23,944 nt of DNA from an uncultured Altererythrobacter sp. Lineage in GTDB: Bacteria; Pseudomonadota; Alphaproteobacteria; Sphingomonadales; Sphingomonadaceae. The position numbers and the translations under genes were made by a program. The stretch is from NCBI GenBank assembly GCA_946886565.1, contig CAMPIX010000027.1:1-23944 (forward strand). Direction: 5' to 3'. Shown here in pieces: positions 14,647-22,009 of the stretch (the stretch's first letter is position 1; each line of letters starts with the position of its first letter). Below the pieces are notes generated by a model that ran no database searches, had not been told where the DNA came from, and saw nothing but the letters and a program-made list of their open reading frames with translations.

Positions 14647-16122
14647 ATGCAGACCGGCACCCTGATCTCGCTCGCCCTATATTTCATCCTGATGCTCGCC
14701 ATCGGGCTCTACGCCTGGAAGAAGTCGACCGACACTTCCGAAGGTTACTTGCTCGGCGGGCGCCAGCTCCATCCGGCGGTCGCGGCGCTCTCCGCCGGCG
14801 CGTCGGACATGTCGGGCTGGCTGCTACTCGGGCTGCCAGGCGCGCTTTACGTGGCCGGGCTGGTGGAAGCGTGGATCGGAATCGGCCTGTTCGTCGGCGC
14901 GCTGGTCAACTGGATCGTGGTCGCGCCGCGCCTGCGCCAGCAGACCATCGATTACGGTAACGCGCTGACGATCCCCGAATTCCTCGCCAACCGCTTCCCC
15001 GACAAGGCCACCGCGCTGCGGGTGGTTTCGGCGATTATCATCGTGGTGTTCTTCACCGTATATACCGCCGCGGGCCTCGTCGGCGGGGGCAAGTTGTTCG
15101 TCACCAGCTTCGCCGGAATGTTCGCCGATACCGGCATCGGCGACTACATGTTCGGCATCTTGCTGACCGCCGGCGTGGTGCTGATCTACACCATGATCGG
15201 GGGCTTCCTGGCGGTCAGCCTGACCGATTTCGTCCAAGGCATCATTATGCTCGTCGCGCTCGTGCTCATGCCGCTGGTGGTCATGTTCGGGCCCGGGGGC
15301 AGCGCGGGCGAATCGCTGACGCTGGTGCAGCCCGGGTTCCTCGATATCGGCTACGGGCTGACGTTCGTGGGTTTTCTGTCGGCGGTGACTTGGGGCCTCG
15401 GGTACTTCGGGCAGCCGCACATCATCGTGCGTTTCATGGCGATCCGCAGCGCGAAGGACGTGCCGGTGGCTCGCAACATCGGCATGGCATGGATGTTCGT
15501 CTGCCTGATCGGCGCCCTCGGCATAGGGCTCGCCGGCCGCGCGTACATGGATCGCAATGGACTGACGATCGAGGACCCGGAGACGATCTTCATCGTGCTC
15601 GCCAACCTGCTGTTCCACCCGCTGATCACCGGCTTCCTGCTCGCCGCGCTGCTCGCCGCGATCATGAGCACGATCAGCTCGCAGCTCCTCGTCTCCTCGA
15701 GCTCGCTGGCCGAGGATTTCTATCGCCTGTTCTTGCGCAAGCAGGCGAGCGAGCGCGAGATCGTCAACGTCGGTCGCGTGGCGGTGCTGCTTGTGTCGCT
15801 TGCAGCGATCGCGATAGCCGCCGATCCCGAGAGCAAGGTGCTCGGCCTCGTCTCCAACGCCTGGGCCGGGTTCGGCGCGGCGTTCGGTCCATTGATCGTG
15901 CTTTCGCTGACATGGAACCGGATGACCGGCGCCGGCGCGGTTGCGGGGCTCGTCACCGGCGCAGTCGTGGTCGGTGCCTGGATCGCGCTCGGCTGGAACG
16001 CGAGCTTCCTCGGTGGCGAGGGCGTCTACGAGATCATCCCCGGATTCGTCGCTTCGTGGCTGGCGATCTGGGGGGTGAGCCTCGCCACGGTGCCGCCACC
16101 AAAGCCGGTGCTGAGTTCCTGA
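14647..16122 (+). CDS. putP: Sodium/proline symporter PutP
   Basis: 491 residues with about 13 hydrophobic helices, in the sodium:solute symporter family (SSS, LeuT fold). PutP marks: GASDMSGWLLLGLPGALY (51-68) with Na+-site residues D54 and S56, and MSTISSQLLVSSS near 340, where the family has the Ser/Thr Na+ ligands. It imports proline with Na+ across the inner membrane, for nutrition or osmoprotection. No putA lies nearby. The start follows family alignment; the upstream ribosome-binding site is weak (GGGCGG). Confidence 0.9.
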   Translation: MQTGTLISLALYFILMLAIGLYAWKKSTDTSEGYLLGGRQLHPAVAALSAGASDMSGWLLLGLPGALYVAGLVEAWIGIGLFVGALVNWIVVAPRLRQQTIDYGNALTIPEFLANRFPDKATALRVVSAIIIVVFFTVYTAAGLVGGGKLFVTSFAGMFADTGIGDYMFGILLTAGVVLIYTMIGGFLAVSLTDFVQGIIMLVALVLMPLVVMFGPGGSAGESLTLVQPGFLDIGYGLTFVGFLSAVTWGLGYFGQPHIIVRFMAIRSAKDVPVARNIGMAWMFVCLIGALGIGLAGRAYMDRNGLTIEDPETIFIVLANLLFHPLITGFLLAALLAAIMSTISSQLLVSSSSLAEDFYRLFLRKQASEREIVNVGRVAVLLVSLAAIAIAADPESKVLGLVSNAWAGFGAAFGPLIVLSLTWNRMTGAGAVAGLVTGAVVVGAWIALGWNASFLGGEGVYEIIPGFVASWLAIWGVSLATVPPPKPVLSS

Positions 16123-16156
16123 TCGAACGGCTGGCGCGCCGGTTCGCGGGGCGCGG

Positions 16157-16172
16157 TCAACTTTGCGTTAAC
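16157..16172 (+). promoter_or_regulatory. Candidate CtrA box upstream of the extensin-family gene
   Basis: TCAA-N7-TTAAC, followed by CAT, is one mismatch from the CtrA consensus TTAA-N7-TTAAC. It lies 22 bases before the ATG at 16195. CtrA regulates cell-cycle and envelope genes in alphaproteobacteria. Such a short match can occur by chance. Confidence 0.35.
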
Positions 16173-16194
16173 CATCTTTCCGCACACTGACGGC

Positions 16195-16863
16195 ATGCTT
16201 CGCGCGATCGCCCTCTGCTTCGCCGTGCTCGCACTCGCCGGGTGCCAGATGCTGCCCGGAAGCGACCGGCCCGAGCGCCCGCGCGATCCGACGTCGGGGA
16301 GTGCGATCTCGAACAATCGCGAGGCACGCCAGTGCCTTGCGGAGCTTGGCGCGACCGGGGCCGGCTTCGATCCGTTGCCCGACCGCTATGCCGGCGAAGG
16401 TTGCTCGTTGCTCAACACAGTCGACCTCGACCGACTGCCGGGGGACAACGGCGCGTTTTCGGTCAGCAACCTGGGACCCGTCACCTGCCCGACGGCGGCC
16501 GCCTTCGCCGCCTGGGTCCGTTACGGGGTGGACCGTGCCGCGCGGGTCTATCTTGGCAGCCCGATCGTGCAGGTCGAGACGATGGGCAGCTACGCCTGCC
16601 GCAACGTCGCGGGCACCGGCCGCCGATCGGCCCACGCCTCGGCCGCCGCGATCGACGTGGCGGCATTCCACCTCGCCGACGGCCGCAGGGTCAGCGTGCT
16701 GGACGATTGGGACGATGGTACTTCGGCCGAGCGCGAGTTTCTGCGCGTCGTCCAGCGCAGCGCCTGCAAGCGCTTCCGCACCGTGCTCGGCCCTGAATAC
16801 AATGCCGCGCACCGCAACCATTTTCACGTCGAGCGCGGCGGCGACGGCGGGTTCTGCCGGTAG
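16195..16863 (+). CDS. Extensin-family lipoprotein with M15-like zinc motif
   Basis: 222 residues. Lipoprotein signal MLRAIALCFAVLALAGC with the lipobox cysteine at 17. The extensin-like C-terminal domain (Pfam Extensin-like_C) spans about 45-222. It has H147-x6-D154 (HASAAAID) and HFH (209-211), the arrangement of zinc ligands in M15 D-Ala-D-Ala peptidases. Six Cys outside the lipobox (47, 70, 98, 135, 191, 221), apart from those in the signal, could form periplasmic disulfides. Likely a peptidoglycan-cleaving or -binding envelope protein; activity is inferred. It is followed eight bases later by the end of the convergent regulator gene. Confidence 0.82.
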   Translation: MLRAIALCFAVLALAGCQMLPGSDRPERPRDPTSGSAISNNREARQCLAELGATGAGFDPLPDRYAGEGCSLLNTVDLDRLPGDNGAFSVSNLGPVTCPTAAAFAAWVRYGVDRAARVYLGSPIVQVETMGSYACRNVAGTGRRSAHASAAAIDVAAFHLADGRRVSVLDDWDDGTSAEREFLRVVQRSACKRFRTVLGPEYNAAHRNHFHVERGGDGGFCR

Positions 16864-16870
16864 CCCTTCG

Positions 16871-17518
16871 CTAGTTTCCACCGTGCGCGTCGAGCCTGAT
16901 CCGCACCGCATCGACCGGATGCTTGGCGCCGAGCTTGGCCATCATGTTCGCGCGGTGGATTTCCACCGTGCGCGGGCTGATGTCGAGTGCATGGGCGATC
17001 GCCTTGTTGCTCTGTCCTTCGGCAAGCCAGTCGAGCACCTCGCGCTCACGCGGGGTCAGCGTGCCGATGCGCTCACGCGCCTCGGCGAGCCGCCGTTGCG
17101 CCGCGGCGTGCTCGCCGGCTTCGCCCACTGCGCGCGCCACCGCACCGTCGAGCGCAGCCGGAGTCAGCGGCAGGCCCAGATAGTCGAATGCGCCGCCGCG
17201 AATCGCCTCCACCACCCTGTCGGTCGCCGGCTCGGTCGCCAATGCGATCACCGGCAACCATACCGAGTTTCCGCTCAACCGGCGGATCGCTTCGCCGATT
17301 CCGTCCCAACCCTCGTGGTCCCGGACGAGCGCCAGGCCCCGGTCGGGCATATAATCGGCCAACTCCTCCACCGCGCTGTAGACTTCCGCATGGTGGCCGA
17401 GGGCGAAAGCGGTCTGCGCGATTTCGGCCCGCATCCGACTATCGGGATCGACGATGTGGAGGATGATCGGGTCGCCCATGTCGGGCATCAATGCACCGAA
17501 CGGCAGCCACCCGGGCAT
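16871..17518 (-). CDS. FixJ/LuxR-type response regulator with degenerate receiver
   Basis: 215 residues. Receiver-like domain at about 15-135, followed by a LuxR helix-turn-helix with LTPREREVLDWLAEGQSNKAIAHAL cut to its marks LTPRERE (154-160), NKAIA (171-175) and RTVEIHR (183-189). D24/D26 and a possible phosphoacceptor D67 are present, but the conserved switch Thr is Ala (A94) and the conserved Lys before Pro is Leu (L116). Signalling may be independent of phosphorylation. Start uncertain: ATGs at 17518, 17488 and 17479 all lack a clear ribosome-binding site, and 17479 gives MGDPIILHIVD, the usual FixJ-like N-terminus. No histidine kinase adjacent. Confidence 0.8.
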   Translation of the reverse strand: MPGWLPFGALMPDMGDPIILHIVDPDSRMRAEIAQTAFALGHHAEVYSAVEELADYMPDRGLALVRDHEGWDGIGEAIRRLSGNSVWLPVIALATEPATDRVVEAIRGGAFDYLGLPLTPAALDGAVARAVGEAGEHAAAQRRLAEARERIGTLTPREREVLDWLAEGQSNKAIAHALDISPRTVEIHRANMMAKLGAKHPVDAVRIRLDAHGGN

Positions 17519-17542
17519 CCCGCAATCGCCGTTTCGGACGTT

Positions 17543-17558
17543 CTAAATCGCTATTAAC
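17543..17558 (-). promoter_or_regulatory. Candidate CtrA box upstream of the LuxR-type regulator
   Basis: The plus strand reads CTAA-N7-TTAAC, one base from TTAA-N7-TTAAC. It lies in the 136-bp gap between the Anbu gene and the regulator gene, 25 bp upstream of ATG 17518. The rest of the gap (17559-17654) shows no convincing terminator. Confidence 0.3.
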
Positions 17559-17654
17559 GCGTAATATTTCGCGATCGAGCCCGTCCGGAGCGATCAAGCG
17601 CTTTGCTCGGGATCGGAGCTTTCTCCTACGGGCGGCTACGATCCGCAGTACTGC

Positions 17655-18413
17655 CTAGGCCTGCTCGTCGTCCCCGGCGTAAAAGCTGTAGTCGGGGAGC
17701 GAATGGAACGCAGTGCGCAGCGCATCGCCCCAGCTCGACGAGATCGCCTGGAAATAGGGATCGTCGTGGGTGATGCGCCGGGTGTGGGTGGCTTCGAAGC
17801 CGTCCCGCGCGATTACCATCAGATCGAGCGGGAGGCCCACCGAAAGGTTCGCCTTGAGCGTGGAATCGAACGACACGGTCAGCAGCTTGACCGCATCCTC
17901 GAAGCTCATCGCCCGGTCGTAACCGCGGATCAGGATCGGGCGGCCGTACTTGGTCTCGCCGACCTGGAAGAACGGGGTGTCGAAGCTCGCCTCGATGAAG
18001 TTCCCCTCCGGGTAGATCAAAAACAGCCGCGGCTCCATGCCCTTGATCTGGCCCGCGAGAATCATCGACGCGGTAAAGCGCCCCCGCCCCCGTTCGGCGT
18101 TGGCTTCCTGCCGCTCTTCGATCGTAGCGCGAAGGAGCCGGCCCACTTCGATCGCGACCTGGAACATGCTCGGCGCCTCGAGCAACGAGTTGTGCCGGTC
18201 CGCCGGCGCCTTGGTGCGTTCCTCGAGCTGGCTGATCACGGCCTGCGTGGTGGCGAGATTGCCAGCGGTCATCACCGCCAGGATACGCTCGCCCGGCACT
18301 TGCCAGTGACACATCTTGCGAAACACCGAGATGTTGTCGACGCCCGAATTGGTGCGGGTATCGCTCATCAGGACGAGGCCCTTGTCGAGCACCATGCCGA
18401 CGCAATAGGTCAT
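17655..18413 (-). CDS. Anbu proteasome-like peptidase
   Basis: 252 residues. Starts MTYCVGMVLDKG; removal of Met would expose Thr1, and the mature numbering gives Asp17 (SDTRT) and Lys32 (RKM), matching the Thr1-Asp17-Lys33 centre of Ntn proteasome beta subunits. This is Anbu, the ancestral beta subunit/BPH-type family, which self-assembles into ring- or helix-like complexes without a dedicated ATPase. The start at 18413 fixes the Thr at position 2; the frame continues upstream but has no role. Last gene of the cluster, 13 bases after the transglutaminase stop. Natural substrates are not established. Confidence 0.92.
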   Translation of the reverse strand: MTYCVGMVLDKGLVLMSDTRTNSGVDNISVFRKMCHWQVPGERILAVMTAGNLATTQAVISQLEERTKAPADRHNSLLEAPSMFQVAIEVGRLLRATIEERQEANAERGRGRFTASMILAGQIKGMEPRLFLIYPEGNFIEASFDTPFFQVGETKYGRPILIRGYDRAMSFEDAVKLLTVSFDSTLKANLSVGLPLDLMVIARDGFEATHTRRITHDDPYFQAISSSWGDALRTAFHSLPDYSFYAGDDEQA

Positions 18414-18426
18414 TCGAGCACTTTCT

Positions 18427-19242
18427 CTATTGATCCACCTGCTGCTGTTCGACCGCCACATCGACGTGCAAGTCCTCGCTGGCAACCCCGAAGCTGATTC
18501 CGGTGATCGGCGCGGCATCGCGATAGTCGCGCCCGGTCGCGACGCGGACGTAGCGCGGGTCGGGGCTGATGCCGTTCGAAATGTCGAACCCGACCCAACC
18601 CAGCCCGTCGACGTGCGCTTCCGCCCAGGCATGGGTCGCCTCCTGATCGATGCGATCATTCATCATCAGATATCCGCTGACGTAGCGTGCGGGGATGTCC
18701 ACCTCGCGCGCCGCGCCGATGAAGATCTGCGCATGATCCTGACACACCCCCATGCCCGCGCCGGCGGCCTCTTCCGCAGTGGTGTTCACCCCGGTCGAGC
18801 CGGCACGGTATTCGATCCGATCGCGAATGCGTTGCGACAGCGCGTGAAGGAACTCGAGCTTGCCGTCGGGCGCGCACTCAAGATCGCGCAGCAACGCGCG
18901 CACTTTCGCGCCCGGCCGGGTCCGTGCTGTCTGCGAGAGAAAGCTCCACAACGGCAAATGCCCCGAATGCTGGCCGATCACCCCGGCGCTGTCCTCCGTG
19001 TCGACAACGCCCTTGCAGCTGACCACCACTTCGCGCGCGCCCTGCTCCACGGCGACCAGAGTCACGGTGTTGCAATGCTGATCCTCGTACTCGAGCTCGG
19101 TCCGGGCGTTATCGTATTCCATCGTCCACGAGAGAATGTCCTGCCCCTGGGTCGCCTTGGGCGTGAGCCGCAGGCGTTGAAGCGCATGGACCACGGGTTC
19201 GGCGAAGGCATAGCGGGTGCGATGGCGGATCGAGAGGCGCAT
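18427..19242 (-). CDS. Transglutaminase family protein
   Basis: 271 residues. The N-terminal bacterial transglutaminase-like region starts MRLSIRHRTRYAF. The catalytic core has C167 (GMGVCQDHA), H204 (EATHAWAEAH) and D220 (GWVGFDIS), the Cys-His-Asp triad of the transglutaminase/papain-like fold. No signal peptide is seen, so it is probably cytoplasmic like its partners. In this conserved cluster it could cleave or transfer an isopeptide or amide bond produced by the ATP-grasp protein; that is inference. There is no strong Shine-Dalgarno sequence: the leader is formed by the end of the 307-bp inverted-repeat element, which stops one base before the ATG. Confidence 0.9.
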   Translation of the reverse strand: MRLSIRHRTRYAFAEPVVHALQRLRLTPKATQGQDILSWTMEYDNARTELEYEDQHCNTVTLVAVEQGAREVVVSCKGVVDTEDSAGVIGQHSGHLPLWSFLSQTARTRPGAKVRALLRDLECAPDGKLEFLHALSQRIRDRIEYRAGSTGVNTTAEEAAGAGMGVCQDHAQIFIGAAREVDIPARYVSGYLMMNDRIDQEATHAWAEAHVDGLGWVGFDISNGISPDPRYVRVATGRDYRDAAPITGISFGVASEDLHVDVAVEQQQVDQ

Positions 19243-19243
19243 C

Positions 19244-19550
19244 AGGGTCTATACTCAATTGGAACGAGGTCGTGACGGAGCGGATTTCGGCGCCACGCTA
19301 GGAGCAAGGAGGGAGCGATGGCAGCCCATCGTGACCCACGCGCGGCCGGGCCCCCGCAAAGTAATGCTTTGCGGGGAACCCCGACGCCGCATTGCGCCAA
19401 AAGCCGCCCGCCGCGCAGCGGTTGCCCATGCAAGTCCGCCGAGCGGCGTCGCTTGCTTGCGCCTGGCGCTGCCAGGCATCTGCGCTGCGCTCGTTGTCGG
19501 CGGGCTTCCATGGGCAATCACGATCCTCGTTCCAGTTGAGTACGGACCCT
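19244..19550. mobile_element. MITE-like element with terminal inverted repeats
   Basis: 307 bp. Ends 19244-19275 and 19518-19550 are inverted copies, AGGGTC..TACTCAA.TGGAACGAGG.TCGTGA, with three mismatches and one single-base gap in 33 positions. Internal hairpins: 19352-19361 with 19367-19376 (10 bp) and 19461-19467 with 19471-19477 (7 bp). No transposase is encoded. The minus strand has an open frame over most of the element, in frame with nothing useful. It fills the whole gap between the alpha-E and transglutaminase genes: the right end supplies two bases of the alpha-E stop codon and the left end stops one base before the transglutaminase ATG. No target-site duplication was found. Confidence 0.7.
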
Positions 19551-20493
19551 AGGCAAGAAACCTGTAGTCTTCCGCGACCGCCTCGGCGATCGCGCGGTTG
19601 GCGGACATGAACTCGATCAGGAATTCGTGCAGGCCCATGTCGAAAATATCCTCGATCGCGAGATCGGAAAGGCGCGTGCCGCTCTCGCGCATCAACGCGT
19701 TGCTCTCGCCCTCCCTTCCGTGAATGCGTGCGAGCGCGGCAAGATCCTCGCGCAGCGCCGAATGGCAGAACGCGAGGCTGCGCGGAAAGCGGTCGTCGAG
19801 CACGAGGAATTCGACGATCCCGCGCGCATCGATCTGCCCGGCGTTGAGCCAGCGGAACGCGCGGTCGCCCGATACCGAGCGCAGCACCTGATCCCATTGC
19901 CCCGTGTCGAGGCTCGATCCGACATAGGAGAGCGAGGGCAGCAGCAGGTAGTATTTCATGTCGAGAATGCGCGCGATGCAGTCCGCACGCTCGACGAAAG
20001 TGCCCGCACGCGCGAAGTGGTAGCCTTCGTCACGCAGCATCGAGCCGGTCATCGCGCCGAGCACCACCGTGCCCGCGCGGCGGATGATCTGCACCGCCTC
20101 GCCCACACTTCCCTGGGCGACGGGCCTTGCGAGAAGTCTCGAAATCTCCATCCAGCTCTCGTTGACAGCTTCCCACAGCTCGCCGCTGATCGCGTTGCGC
20201 ACCGCGCGCGCATTGGTCCGCGCTGCGCCGATCATCGCCAATACGCTGGTCGCGTTGTCCGGATCGCGGAACAGATAGTTCCACGCCTGATGCCCGGTAT
20301 AGGTGCCGTGTTTCGCCTCGTAGCCGGCGCGCTGACCGAAAGCCTCGATCACCGAGCGCCATTCTTCCTCCGCCGTAGCGACGTCGCGCGTCAGCGCCAT
20401 ATGGAATCCCGCCTCGAGCAGCCGCGCGGTGTTCTCCGCGCGCTCGAGATAGCGGAACATCCAGAACAGGCCGTGAGCTGTGCGGCCTAGCAA
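19549..20493 (-). CDS. Alpha-E domain-containing protein (DUF403)
   Basis: 314 residues, almost all helical, starting MLGRTAHGLFWMFRYLERAENTARLL cut to its marks LFWMFRYLERAENTARL; this N-terminus is the family signature. Further conserved blocks are near FVERADCIARILD and LVLDDRFPRSLAFC. TTG start at 20493, 16 bases after the ATP-grasp stop, with GGACGGA upstream. The alpha-E protein is always found beside the circularly permuted ATP-grasp protein and is thought to be its partner or a scaffold. The TAG stop uses two bases of the adjoining inverted-repeat element, but the length is normal, so truncation is unlikely. Confidence 0.9.
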   Translation of the reverse strand: MLGRTAHGLFWMFRYLERAENTARLLEAGFHMALTRDVATAEEEWRSVIEAFGQRAGYEAKHGTYTGHQAWNYLFRDPDNATSVLAMIGAARTNARAVRNAISGELWEAVNESWMEISRLLARPVAQGSVGEAVQIIRRAGTVVLGAMTGSMLRDEGYHFARAGTFVERADCIARILDMKYYLLLPSLSYVGSSLDTGQWDQVLRSVSGDRAFRWLNAGQIDARGIVEFLVLDDRFPRSLAFCHSALREDLAALARIHGREGESNALMRESGTRLSDLAIEDIFDMGLHEFLIEFMSANRAIAEAVAEDYRFLA

Positions 20494-20509
20494 GGCGGGA
20501 TTCCGTCCA

Positions 20510-21937
20510 TCAATCCTTCAGCACCCAGGTGTCCTTGGTGCCGCCGCCCTGGCTCGAATTGACCACCAGCGAGCCTTTGCGCATCGCAACCCGGGTGAGC
20601 CCGCCCGGCGTAATCTCGATGCCTTCGGGCGAGACCAGCACGAACGGCCGCAGATCGACGTGGCGCGGGGCGAGGCCCTTGCGGGTGAAGATCGGGCAGG
20701 TGGAGAGCGAGAGCGTCGGTTGTGCGATGTAGTTGTGCGGCTTCGCCTCCAGCTTCTGGCGGAAATCGGCCAACTCGCGCTTCGTGGCAGCAGGGCCGAT
20801 CAGCATGCCATAGCCCCCCGAGCCGTGGACTTCCTTCACCACCAGCTCGGCGAGATTGTCGAGCACATAGGCGAGGCTGTCCGGATCGGCGCAACGCCAG
20901 GTCTCGACATTGGGCAGCAGCGGCTTTTCGCCGGTGTAGAATTCGACGATGTCGGGCATGAAGCTGTAGATCGCCTTGTCGTCGGCTACTCCGGTGCCCG
21001 GGGCATTGGCGATCGTGATCCCGCCCGCGCGATAGACGTCCATGATCCCCGGGACGCCCAGCACGCTGTCGGGATTGAAGGTGAGCGGATCGAGGAATTC
21101 GTCGTCGACCCGGCGGTAGAGCACATCGACCGGCTCATAGCCGCGGGTGGTGCGCATCGCCACGCGGCCGTCCGTTACGCGCAGGTCGCTGCCCTCGACC
21201 AGTTCCGCGCCCATCTGATCGGCGAGGAAGGCATGCTCGTAATAGGCGCTGTTGTAGATGCCGGGGGTAAGCACCGCGACGTTGGGCTTGCCATTGGCGC
21301 TCTCGGGCGCACAGGCGGCCAGGCTTTTCGCGAGGCGGCGCGGATAATCCGATACGATACGCACGGGAACGCGCGTGAACAGATCCGGAAACATGGCCAT
21401 CATCGTTTCGCGGTTCTGCAGCATGTAGCTGACGCCCGAGGGGGTTCGGGCATTGTCTTCCAGTACGAAGAATTCGTTCGGCCCCGTGCGTACGAGGTCG
21501 ATCCCCACGATGTGCGTATAGACCCCGCCCGGCGGCGTGAAGCCGACCATGTGCGGCAGCCAGGCATCGTTGTTGCGCAGCAGCCGCTCGGGAATGCGGC
21601 CCGCGCGGACGATCTCCTGCCGGTGGTAGAGATCGTGGATGAACGCGTTGATCGCGCTCACGCGCTGCTCGATCCCGCGGGTCAGCCGCCGCCATTCCGT
21701 TGCGGTGATGATGCGCGGGACCATGTCGAACGGGATGAGCCGCTCTTCCGCCTCGTTCTCGCCATAGACATTGAAGGTGATGCCGGTGCGGCGGAACGCG
21801 ATCTCGGCATCCTGATGCTTGCGCGTGAGGAGCCGCGAATCCTGATCGTCGAACCAACCGAAATAGTCTTTATAGGCGGGACGAACCGAACCGTCGCCGA
21901 TCCGCATTTCGTCGAATTTCGTGTCCGCCTCGTACAT
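20510..21937 (-). CDS. Circularly permuted type 2 ATP-grasp protein
   Basis: 475 residues. ATG 21937 chosen for the AGGGGG site upstream; the frame extends 19 codons further without initiation signals. Family marks include VRPAYKDY near the N-terminus, FVLEDNARTPSGVSYMLQNR cut to EDNARTPSGVSY, DDKAIYSFMPD, ELVVKEVHGSGGYGM region (VVKEVHGSGGYG), and SLVVNSSQGGGTKDTWVL near the end (NSSQGGGTKDTW). These are typical of the DUF404/DUF407 proteins, whose ATP-grasp fold is circularly permuted. They are predicted amidoligases that join an amino acid or peptide to a carboxylate. Substrate unknown. Confidence 0.92.
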   Translation of the reverse strand: MYEADTKFDEMRIGDGSVRPAYKDYFGWFDDQDSRLLTRKHQDAEIAFRRTGITFNVYGENEAEERLIPFDMVPRIITATEWRRLTRGIEQRVSAINAFIHDLYHRQEIVRAGRIPERLLRNNDAWLPHMVGFTPPGGVYTHIVGIDLVRTGPNEFFVLEDNARTPSGVSYMLQNRETMMAMFPDLFTRVPVRIVSDYPRRLAKSLAACAPESANGKPNVAVLTPGIYNSAYYEHAFLADQMGAELVEGSDLRVTDGRVAMRTTRGYEPVDVLYRRVDDEFLDPLTFNPDSVLGVPGIMDVYRAGGITIANAPGTGVADDKAIYSFMPDIVEFYTGEKPLLPNVETWRCADPDSLAYVLDNLAELVVKEVHGSGGYGMLIGPAATKRELADFRQKLEAKPHNYIAQPTLSLSTCPIFTRKGLAPRHVDLRPFVLVSPEGIEITPGGLTRVAMRKGSLVVNSSQGGGTKDTWVLKD

Positions 21938-22009
21938 GAACCCCCTGGCCGTTGCCGGTTTGCCGCGGGGTGGCCTGCATCGGCCGGTCCGCACATCAGA
22001 AGGAAAGGT

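Noticed and set aside
17559..17654. Rho-independent terminator after the Anbu gene
   Set aside because: Only imperfect stems (for example CCCGT with ACGGG) and no U-tract on the minus strand.
19298..19515. Minus-strand open stretch inside the 307-bp element
   Set aside because: No start signal of its own and no domain; it is continuous with an out-of-frame reading of the alpha-E gene, so a protein is not supported.
19244..19550. Intact insertion sequence
   Set aside because: Too short and without a transposase; only the terminal inverted repeats suggest mobility, and no target duplication was seen.
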